From NCBI GenBank assembly GCA_947247005.1, contig OX365944.1, forward strand, positions 26,759,501 to 26,823,500: a DNA stretch of 64,000 nt. The letters run 5' to 3'. This document shows positions 30,601-42,600 of the stretch, piece after piece. Made by a program: the position numbers and the translations under genes. The notes beneath the pieces were generated by a model, which was not told the DNA's origin, made no database searches, and saw only the letters and a program-made list of their open reading frames with translations. The first letter of the stretch is position 1. Each line of letters opens with the position of its first letter. The stretch is from Spisula solida (lineage: Eukaryota; Mollusca; Bivalvia; Venerida; Mactridae).

Positions 30601-33600
30601 TATATACCTCATTTGCATGTTTATTACACGTGTGTATTATGACTTTTATGTAATGGGTTTATTAAACTCCCAGAGCCTATTTTATGTGATAAATACATTT
30701 AATCATATTGACCATTTTACAGCTGACACCAGTTTCAAATAACTTAATCCATAACGCATCGTGATTAACGGTATCAAAAGCACGCTGGTAATCAATAAAA
30801 ATGCACCAGAGTTTAGCACGTTTTGATAATACTTTTTGAATAATTGTATGCAACAAGAAAATAGCAGCAGCTGTAGAACGTCCATCACGAAATCCAAATT
30901 GAGAATCATTATATACATTTTCTGTCTCACACCATTTATTTATGCGGTTTCTCAACAATAGTGAAAATATTTTACCAATAACATTTACCAATGTAATTCC
31001 CCTATAATTAGAGGGGTTACCTGTGTCGCCCTTCTTATAAATGGGTACTATAACACCCTTTACCCAAGACGCTGGGTAAACACAATTCTCAAAAATGTGA
31101 TTAAACATGGTACATAAATAAGGTGATATAAAAGATTTAGTATCTATGAAAAAATCGGCTACATTGTTTTCATAATCACAACTTTTATAACGGTTCAGTA
31201 AAGCAATTGTTTTTTCTATTTCATCTATCGTTATTGATCTATCTAATTGTTCGACATTTATTGACTCATCATTGATAAACAACATGTCAGATTGACCAAC
31301 ACTATAGCAACATAGCCTATAAGTCATAAACAATATGTCAGATTGACCAAAACTTTAGCAACATATCCTATAAGTCATAAACAATATGTCAGATTGACCA
31401 ACACTATAGCAACATAGCCTATAAGTCATAAACAATATGTCAGATTGACCAACACTATAGCATCATAGCCTATAAGTCATAAACAACATGTCAGATTGAC
31501 CAACACTATAACAACATAGCCTATAAGTTATAAACAACATTCCAAATTGACCAACACTATAGCAACATAGTCTATAAGTCATAAACAACATGTCAAAATG
31601 ACCAACACTATAACAACATAGCCTATAAGTCGTAAACAACATGTCAGATTGACCAACACTATAGCAACATAACCTATAAGTCATAAACAATATGTCAGAT
31701 TGACCAACACTATAGCAACATAGCCTATAAGTCATAAACAATATGTCAGATTGACCAACACTATAGCAACATAGCCTATAAGTCATAAACAATATGTCAG
31801 ATTGACCAACACTATAGCAACATAACCTATAAGTCATAAACAATATGTCAGATTGACCAACACTATAGCAACATAGTCTATAAGTCATAAACAATATGTC
31901 AGATTGACCAGTACTATAGCAACATAGCCTATAAGTCATAAACAATATGTCAGATTGACCAACACTATAGCAACATAACCTATAAGTCATAAACAATATG
32001 TCAGATTGACCAACACTATAGCAACATAACCTATAAGTCATAAACAACATGTCAGATTGACCAACACTATAGCAACATAGCCTATAAGTCATAAACATGG
32101 ATATAACATGACTCATGTCGTAGTGTAATGTACAGAGGACTGTGTTGAGGACAGCTCTAACTGTTTAGTCTTCGGTTCGAGACCCATCTGTAGCAGGCTT
32201 TTATAAAACCAGTTTGTGCTTTGAGTAAGTAAGATTGTATTATGTACATGAACATTAGACTGAACCGAAGCGTGCACTGTACTCGTACCTCAACGCCAGC
32301 CTTCCGCACATGATGAATTGCGATTTATTTTTACTTCACTATTATATATGTATATGTATATGGTATATTTAGAATAATTGGGTATCAATGTTACTTCCCT
32401 GTACGTGTTATTTCGATTTCTCCCACCATACCCATTATCACACTTCTACCATTTAATCGTATCTCTTGGTCCTTCTGAGAACAAAAATAATTGTATTATT
32501 TTGTTGCGATCGTTTCATTTACTATTTTATTATAGCATAGGTCCCTTTTGTACTCTTAGGAATGCTGTACCAAGCAACATAGAGCGTAACATGTTATATA
32601 TAGACCTAGATTATACACAATGATTATGCATACCTGTTTTGCCGTGAGCAATGGTTAGGAATAAAACAATTCCTGAAATCATATTTACTCGTGCAACGAA
32701 TCAATTAAAACCGACAAAATGTCGATCGACTTAAAGTGGTTTTATATTGTATACAGCTGCAGTTCATATTTTATCCTACATGACAGGGACACTTGACAGG
32801 AATTATTCGTCAGGATGATGTAAAAAGCTATCCGACTAACATCAAACGACAACATCAATATATTGGCATCATTGATGAGAGTTTTTAATGGAAAATGGAT
32901 GACAAACTGTAGAATTATACATGGTTATAAATTAAATCAACATCAGCAGTTCTGGTAGTAAATAGTCTGAACACACAGGTAGTCTATGAGTAATAGTTGG
33001 ATTAATTGCAACATGACAACAATCAATGTTTAATTAAATATAACTGTACAGCAGCGTGAAATGTAAATTGTCCAACAGAAATGATTCAAGTTGACCCATA
33101 GATAAGAAGACAAACATACGGACGCAAACATAAGGACACAAACATACGGACATTAATAACGGACCCAAAGATAAGGAAAAATCATACGGACGCAAACATA
33201 CGGACACAAATATTCGAACCCACACATACGGACACAAAGTACGGACCTACAGATAAGAAAACAAACATACGGACGCAAAAATACGGACACAAATATACGG
33301 TCACAGACATATACGAGCATTCGGACACAAAGATATGGACACAAATATATGGACACAGACATAAGGACATAAACATAGGAATTTCGACCGCGGATAAATT
33401 GGAATAGATCCAATGATATTTAACCAGCTCGATATATTTCGGAAGAGGACATGCGGATATGCAGCGCGGATGCGGAGACATGGAACGCCGGTCTTAGGCA
33501 GGTATTTCATATGTCCTAGTTCAGCATCCGCGTGTCCGCTTCCGTCAAAAAACGAACCGATTGAAAGCTGTTGGGTCTATTCCATGTCTCCGCGTTCCGC

Positions 33601-36600
33601 GTTTGCATGTGTCGTCCGCACACGTGAGCGATTTTAATGCTCCCCGAAAATTCGGGGGAGCATATAGTTGCCGCTTTGTACGTCCGTCCGTCGTTCCGTA
33701 GTTCCGTCCGATATTTTTGTCCGGAGCCTAACTCAAAAAGTATGTGAGGTATCATCATGAAACTTCATAGGTGGATAGATCTCAATGAGTAGAAGTACAG
33801 TGCTCAAGAACCACAACTCTACATAACCTTTGTTTGGAGTTATTGCCCTTTGTTATTTTTATACTTAATTCATGTCATGGCCATAACTCAAACAGTATTT
33901 GAGATATCAATTTGAAACTTCATAGGTGAATATATCTCATTAAGGGGAAGTGTAGTGCATAAGAACCATTACTCTTCATTCCTGAACCTACCATCGTTAC
34001 AGAACCACATGATGAATTACAAACAACGACTTCAACAATTTTTATCGGAGTGGCGTCCGTATACTGCATAAACAATCGCTCACCGAGCGATCTTTCAGGG
34101 ACATCTGATGTGGACGACACATGTGGACGCGGAATCAAGTCCTTACCTTTCAGGACACACAAATAAGGACACACAAATACGGACACAAACATAGGACACT
34201 AAGAGACGAACAAATCGTTTTGACACAAAAATCCTGAAACAAACATGCGGACTCATAAGTATGGACACAAAGAGACGGACACATCGTTCGGAAGAAAATA
34301 CGGACACAAACTTACGGATAAACTTGCATAAATACAGACAATACGAGACGGACACATCGTTTGGACACAAAGAGTAGGACACAAAATACGAAAAATAGAC
34401 ATCTGACGGACACAAATTTTGGTTCAAATGAGACGGACACCCAGACATACGAAAGGATGTGATCGGGCATAGTTAGTTAGCGAACAGTTTATCCAGAGAA
34501 GGACTAAAACCCTAAACCTTTGAAAAAATAAAACATGAAATTCAATATGAAATGTGCTACTGTCGGTTACTAGTATTCTGGAATATTTCTGAAAATGTGA
34601 TAGAAATAAAACGTTTTACTTATTCAGTCAGCACGGGCTTTTAGCCTATCCCCATGATGTTCTCGCCTTTCCGAGCTAAATATACACGATGGTTCGTCAC
34701 GAATTGGTGGACCTTCCTCTTCTTCCTGGGGCTTGGTGATTCAAGTACAGTGATCGTCTTGCTTTAGCGTATAGGCTCAACGCAGCGTATGCCCAATCCA
34801 CCCCTTCTATTGTAGGTAGAATTGTGTCCATGATAGTTTGATGTGTTGTTCTTTTACCAGAGTCCCAGGTCGGTTAGCCTACATATGATGGTCAGAGTAA
34901 ACCTAACATAACCGAGTTATATAGCATAATTATGTCTATGGTATTTTTGGATACCACATGCACTGTACATGTACTTGTATGGATTTGCATTCGCGACAAA
35001 TAACACATCTGAAAACTAGAAGTGAATGATTACATACGATAATGATCAAACCGTTTTAAGAACACATCTTATCAGTTGTCAGTTGACTGAACACTTTCTT
35101 ACTACTATTGAATATACCACAATCTAGTAATGATTAGTGAACTGATCTTTTTATAACGTCAACAATTTCCGCCTTAATTAAACGTGACTTGTCTTGTTTT
35201 TCACCTACGATGACGCATTTTAAATATTAATGTGGGATTGTTTGCGTGTAATACTAAATATAAACTACAAAAATGTATATAAACAATAAATATTATCCTC
35301 CTCTACTAAACATGAATACATATAACACAAAGAAAACGTAATTATAAAACAATCGATGCGCATGACAGCTCAATTCTAAATAAATCTTGTAAAATCAGCC
35401 ATGTTCGCGGGATTTTGATGAAATGACAATTTCGTGCGTCTCTTTATTCGTAAATTGAAAACTTTAGAAGTAGAAATCCTTTACTTGTTGTTTGGAGGTC
35501 GATTAAGCCCGGGATTGAATTTCGTTGTCGCCATATTTAACTAACTTTAATCCTATGAATAGTCATGGTATTACAGTAAATGAGTCTTGTTGCTTCGGTT
35601 ATTTCAGATAAAATGAAAGTGCTAGAAGCCTGGGACGAAGCCTATGATGGCAGTCCGCTTGGTGATAGTGGTACTGACACCTTACATTATGAAGGTCGCG
35701 CTGTTAAGGTTACCGTTTCATCTGGTGATTCCAACAAACTCGGCGAGTTATCCAAGTACACCATCTGTCTCGGAGCAGACTATGTAGAACATAGAGGTAG
35801 GATAAGCCTTTTTATACAGATGAAACTAGGTCATTCAGCTTTCTTTAGCTGAAACTAGGACATTCAGCAACCAACAGACCACCTGTGTAATTAGATCACT
35901 CACCTACCCTTCCGGTAACGTTTGTTTACCTCACAGTGAATGTACACCAACAAACGCTAGTTTGATGTTTATTGCGTCCAGTATGACGTCGTTATCTAGA
36001 TAAATAATATTATTGTCTAAATGACACAATCCCTATATAATAGTTAACTAAGGCACTTACCGTACTGTAAAAACAAACGCCTTTTCGAAACGACGTTTTG
36101 ACGTTCACTTGTGGCACTGAACGTCAGGTTTACTTGCGTATCTTACGTGACTAACATGTTATATAGCATACAACGTCATGAGTACATTGTTTGTTTTTAC
36201 AGACACCTACTTGTATATTGCTGTAAAGAAGTATCTGCCTGGTGGAGCCAAAGTGATGTTTCCAAATATGGAATTATTGGAGGTTGAAGCGCCTGTATCA
36301 TTGGAGGGAGCTTACAGACTTCCTCCATCATTCTCTGAAAGTGAAAAACGACAGTACCCCTTGTTTGACAGTAGCGGACGGGTATGCTCTTATATAATAG
36401 TCTCTCTAGAAACAGTTGCCAACTTTACCTGCAACTATTTGCAAGCAGTACTTTTTCGCGGTATGAAAGATGTAAATATAGCGTATGTTTATATGTTGTG
36501 CTTGTAGGATTGTACTGGCAGATCTCACACCGTCTCCCCACACTTGTCCGGTCATTTACGACAGTTAGATAAAATGAACCAATTTTCCTGGAATTACTTA

Positions 36601-39600
36601 TCAGTCAGTAATAACGAAACATTCAGTAAGCAAAGCCATGACAACTTCTCCAAATTTTAAAGACATGTCCAACCCGGCAATATAATTCAAACAATTCCGG
36701 GTCAGAATACAGATATATGTCTACTATGCTGGTCAGTGATAAATTTGTACACTAGATATATGTAAATAATATATGTTAATAATATATGTAAATAATATAT
36801 GTAAATAATATATGTAAATAATATATGTAACTCGTATTACTAAGATTTACATTCTAATTCTAAAAGTTACTAGCCTACCATCAATTTTTGTCGAGCAAAT
36901 TTGTGGTATTTCGTATGTTATTGTAGTCATAATGCCGGTGTAACCCATTTAAGGAATATCAATAAGATAATTACTACCACAAACGTTTGTGATTTGACAA
37001 CACCCAATGTCATATTATTTTTCAGTTGGATGCAAGTCTTTCTCCTGGTGTTACATTGCGACAATTTGTATCCAAGAATTATCGTTACTTTCGACTCAGT
37101 CCTCGAATTCACGAATGTTTTGTTGATATCGTTTACCAAGACAACAAACACACAGAAGCAGGAGGTAATATATTGTCATTGTCTAAATTCTGCACGCTTA
37201 TACAAGATGTGTCGATATATTTTACAATTACATTTGTATAAATTAGGTATTAAAACTACAATAAATTAAAATACTCGTATGTCGTTTGATGTAATATTGT
37301 TTGGCTCTTCATTACCAGTAACTGTTGCCGGAATACCTCGGCTTATATCGTTACAAATTGAATATGCTAGGGTAGTAAGTAGTACATACAGTCGTAGGTA
37401 ACACATTGTGGGAATCAACGACATGTTTCTATATATGTATATATGTTCAAACGGTTGATTAGTATGACCATTTATTGGCTCAAAAGTGGACCAACAAGAA
37501 ACATTTAGTTTTCGTACACTCAACCACTTTTCTAACTGGTCACTTTTTAAACCCCAAATACGTTCAACTGTGATCATAATGTTTAATGTTATTTTGCACA
37601 CAGACATTTTAAGCAATTATTCTTACACTAAAGTCATTACAAATCAAATCACGTGCCAAAGTATGCCTGGTCAGTAATGATTCAGGTGACGAGTAAATAC
37701 ATAAAATGACGTGTGTAAAATATCATCAAATAATATGATAAAAGTTAAAATTTGGTTTGAAAAGTGACCCTTAGAAAAGTGATTGAGTGTATTTATCACT
37801 ATCTGTTGGTAAAGAAGTTCGTGTAATTATAATTTTACGAATCCAGTCTTTAACGAGACACTTTACATACTATGTTTATTATGCAGCTTGCAATTGTTCC
37901 TGTTTGGAGATATATAGTTAATGTACCTGAACCAGATTTATATATATATCAACCAGCTTTATTTATGACCACAGATCCTAACATAGAGATAGAAGTTGTG
38001 CGAGGATTTATGTCAAATACAGAAAACAACAGAAAGTTTGATGTGATCAATGATAAACGATTCAATCGGCACAATAGGGGCATGGCTATGCAAATAAAGT
38101 ACAAACAGACGTCTGACCTCCCAGCTTCTTATACCCCATACAGGTAGGTTCAAGTTAATAATTAGGTTACGGAACGAACGTTTACGGTTACATTTTTGTA
38201 CTTGTACGCGCATATATGGTTAACTGATTTAAAAATGCGACACTTGTTTATGTTGGCATATTTTAGGAAAACAAACTTAACTAAATTATCTCACGAATAA
38301 GACATTGGTCCAGAAAACAAAAGTAACAGGTTTATCGGTGCATTGGTTTTATCGTTGAAGATGACCGGCCTGTATATCAGATCGAATGTTTACGTAAGGC
38401 TAATGTGACTATTATATACACATTATTAATTGAATTGAATATATTAAATGACATACCCAACTTTTATCTAAAATGTGTCTATATGACACGGAAACATTGT
38501 TGCAGGAAACATACACCGTTGTCTCATAGACCTACATAATGTTTTTATGGTCAAGGAGAGGTGACCCTGTAAGAAATTTTGGTCTGAATGCGACTTTTGT
38601 TTTCTGGATCGACGTATTGATTGTACTATATATTTGTTAATACTCATCTCAATTTTTATCATCTTAGTGGCAAAATCACGCCAATACACAATATACCTTT
38701 AATATGCACTATTCCAATACCAGCATCAACTTGAATTGTCTGCTATAAAACAACTTACACCAGTGTCGCCTTTTTAAATCCGTTAAGTATATATACATGT
38801 AGCCACATCGGTTGTCACTACACGAATCTACTGCCTGTGAGTCAACCTGTCTTAAAGACCACCTTGGAACAAATACCTCTACGTGACTAAACATCTCTCT
38901 AAATACAACTTTATCTACCACCCGACCATTTATCAAATCACACCATGTTCAATGATATATTCACATGTTAACATAAGATGCCACTTGTTAACATAAGATC
39001 ACTTGTTGTTTCAATGGGAGGATTTTACCGACGGGTTTGACTGTATACTTGTAGAACTTTATAGAAGTATTACAAGTCGAGGAAAACACTGGTGACACAG
39101 CCGGTATGGATTATGCTAGTCTCTCGTAATAAAGTTGTTATACACGATGCATCTTGCACGTCATGTATTGAACATTGTATTGAAATAGCATATGGCTTCT
39201 ATTTGAACATTGTAAACTGATTCGTTCTGACAACATTATCTACACAATAAACTTGAATTGTATTGATTATAATTGTGCTACTCTAATTCGTAAGCACATT
39301 TGTTTGAACTGTTATTTATTGTTTGAACTGCTGTTTTCAAATTCTGTGTGAGTGGACATGTGTCTTAAGTTGCATTCGATCCTTGCAGACGATGCTATTC
39401 TATGAGAGACAAGTGCTGTAGCTTCACATAATTTACGACATAATGTCACTTTGTGATATAACCAGAGCTTACAAAGTAAGAGAAAACGTATGACCAACAT
39501 GAAACTTACATTGTATTTATTATAAATTATCCTATTGAAATTGTGATAGCATTTGAGATGTGATGTAACAGAGTGGGGATATTTCAAGATACTGTGGTCA

Positions 39601-42600
39601 GATTATTATGGTGGCATTACATATACATGTATATACATTATTTCTAAGTACTACATTTAGTAAATGAAGCAAATTCTTGTACAGGCAAAGAATACCCTTG
39701 ATATTCTTTATTAGCTCACCTGTCACAAAGTGACAGAGTGAGCTTTTGTGATCACTCTTCGTCCGTCGTCCGTCGTCCGTCCGTCTGTCCGTCCGTCCGT
39801 CCGTCGTCCGTCCGTCAACAATTGGCTTGTGTAGACACTAGAGGTCACAATTTTAGCCTAATCTTTATGAAACTTAGTCACAATGATTATCTCAACAAAA
39901 TCTAGGCCAAGTTCGATATTGGGTCATCTGGGGTCAAAAACTAGGTCACTAGGTCAAATCATAGAAAAACCTTGTGTAGTCACTAGAGGTCACAATTTTG
40001 ACCTTGTCTTTATGAAACTTGGTCACAATAATCATAACAACAAAATCTAGGTCAAGTTTGATATTGGGTCATCCGGGGTCAAAAACTAGGTCACAAGATC
40101 AAATCATAGAAAAACCTTGTGTAGTCACTAGAGGTCCCAGTTTTAGCCTGATCTTTACGAAACTTAGTCACAATGATCGTAACAACAAAATCTAGGTCAA
40201 GTTCGATAATGGGTCATCTGGGGTCAAAAACTAGGTCACAAGGTCAAATCATAGAATACCTTGCGTAGTCACTAGAGGTCACAATTTTGGTCTAATCTTT
40301 ATGAAACTCGGTCACAATGATCATCTCAAAAAAATCTAGATCAAGTTCGATATTGGGTCATCTGGGGTCAAAAACTAGGTCACAAGGTCAAATAATAGAA
40401 AAACCTTGTGTAGTCACTAGAGGTCACAGTTTTGGCCTGATCTTTACGAAACTTGGTCACAATGATCATCTCAACAAAATCTAGGTCAAGTCCGATATTG
40501 GTTTTTCTGGGGTCAAAAACTAGGTCATTAGGTCAAATCATATAAAAACCTTTTGTAGTCACTAAAGGTCACAATATTTGCCTTATCTGTATAAAACTTG
40601 GTCACAATGATCATCTTAACAAAATCTAGGTTAAATTCGACAGGTGAGCGACCTAGGGCCCTTTGGGCCCTCTTGTAATTATGATATGTTGTGTTTTGGG
40701 GTATAGTATATGTGTTATATGGTGCATTATATACTTATATCAGCTTCATAGGATTATTGAGCACCATTGTAGTCCTCACTGTTTGATGGTCAAAGTTGAA
40801 TTGTTCCAGTGACTGCACATGGTTCACCTTAGTGACCTCTGCAAGACCTTTCGTCTCTGGGAAGGAGATAGCATGTTAGGTGGTTAATCAACTTGTAGGC
40901 TACAGAGTATCTGGGTAATGCTACCAAAAAGAATTTTGGTGCTATACTCCTTATATGGAGGCTACACTCTGAGATTTATAATGCTACACCCTTTATATGG
41001 AAGGTGGTGAAAGAAAAATGGTGCTAAACCCCATAATTGGAAGGAAGGAGGGTATACAAGTCGGGCAGACCTTTGTTTGTGGTCAGTCGGGCCAGATTAT
41101 AGGAGACTGTGGTGGTCAGTATGGCGAGAATATATTGGAATCAGGATAGGCAGTAGGGCAAGCATTACATTGAGCTAGGGTCAGTCGGGCTGCATTACAT
41201 TGAGCTAGGGTCAGTCGGGTTGCATTACATTGAGCTAGGGTCAGTCGGGCTGCATTACATTGAGCTAGGGTCAGTCGGGCTGCATTACATTGAGCTAGGG
41301 TCAATCGGGTTGCATTACATTGAGCTAGGGTCAGTCGGGCTGCATTACATTGAGCTAGGGTCAGTCGGGCTGCATTACATTGAGCTAGGGTCAGTCGGGT
41401 TGCATTACATTGAGCTAGGGTCAGTCGGGCTGCATTACATTGAGCTAGGGTCAGTCGGGCTGCATTACATTGAGCTAGGGTCAGTCGGGTTGCATAACAT
41501 TGAGCTAGGGTCAGTCGGGCTGCATTACATTGAGCTAGGGTCAGTCGGGTTGCATTACATTGAGCTAGGGTCAGTCGGGCTGCATTACATTGAGCTAGGG
41601 TCAGTCGGGCTGCATTACGTTGAGCTAGGGTCAGTCGGGCTGCATTACATTGAGCTAGGGTCAGTCGGACTGCATTACATTGAGCTAGGGTCAGTCGGGC
41701 TGCATTACATTGAGCTAGGGTCAGTCGGGCTGCATTACACTAGAAACAGGATGACAGTAGGGTCGGAATTATACTTGAATAAGGATGGGCAGTGATTTAG
41801 AACGTAATAAATTGCAGTCATTATATGAGAGAAATTTATCAAGTTATTGTATTTGGATTTTAGTTTGACCTGTGTAGTGTGGAAATTAAACCTGAACAAT
41901 CTGTTTGGACTTGTGGTAATTTGGACAGAAAGTTTCTATTGTGATCACTCCCTCATCTGACTATTCGAGACTCAAACAAACAACCGAACGAATTTTCAAC
42001 ACTGGTGGCAGCGGTAGGATATTCTCCATTCCTTCGAGACTCGGAGTCAGGACCTACCCCTCCTCCCTCCAAAATTTAACAGAAATTTGGTATTGGCCAT
42101 GTTATTATTTCAGGTTACTTCACACAGCAATCGACAAATGTGCACCAAGATTTTATCAAACAAAACAAGCCATGGGGATCGGATTATATGCTGATAGTGT
42201 GTTTGTTGACGTACGACCCAAGTTTCATGTGATGAAGGAAAGTGTGCAGCATCTGCCCGAGGGAATCGATCCTGATACGTTTATAGACGTGGTTACACAG
42301 AGATATAATCTAGCCAGAGGTTCGTGTAATAATCTAGCCAGAAGTTAATGTAATATAATCTATCCAGAGGTTCGTGTAGTATAATCTATCCAGAGGTTCG
42401 TGTAATATAATCTAGCCAGAGGTTCGTGTAATATAATCCAGCCAGAAGTTGATGTACTATAATCTATCCAGAGGTTCGTGTAAATATAATCTATCTAGAG
42501 GTTCGTGTAATATAATCTATCTAGAGGTTCGTGTAATATAATCTATCTGGAGGTTCGTGTAATATAATCTATCCAGAGGTTCGTGTAATACAATCTATCT

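Larger units (their letters stand above)
28168..31274 (-). mobile_element. 5'-truncated LINE inserted in the 51-bp satellite
   Basis: On the - strand, reverse transcriptase sequence ends in a 3' tail 'aattgtattgtattgtattg'. The insertion is flanked by a direct repeat ataaacaa (28160-28167 and 31275-31282). The 5' end is lost within the reverse transcriptase ORF, so the endonuclease is missing. It is split by an insertion at about 29735-30690. Apart from that and one stop the frame is intact, so the insertion is relatively young. The clade (CR1, Jockey or other) cannot be set by eye. Confidence 0.85.

Noticed and set aside
33034..33510. Several - strand frames rich in C, V and Y
   Set aside because: Degenerate 'acggacacaaa' tandem repeat read on the opposite strand.
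11842..35796. Two separate genes instead of one across the 24-kb intron
   Set aside because: The hedgehog alignment is continuous from exon 6 to exon 7 and the junction is phase-matched (1/1). No start, stop or polyA signal separates them.
37887..37974. Upstream extension of exon 10 from the acceptor at 37886
   Set aside because: Open frame and a fair acceptor, but it needs phase 0 while exon 9 leaves in phase 1. Later acceptors at 37956 or 37974 fit.
41220..41795. 191-codon frame of a 10-residue repeat
   Set aside because: 30-bp tandem array inside an intron. Unit length divisible by three keeps frames open by chance.
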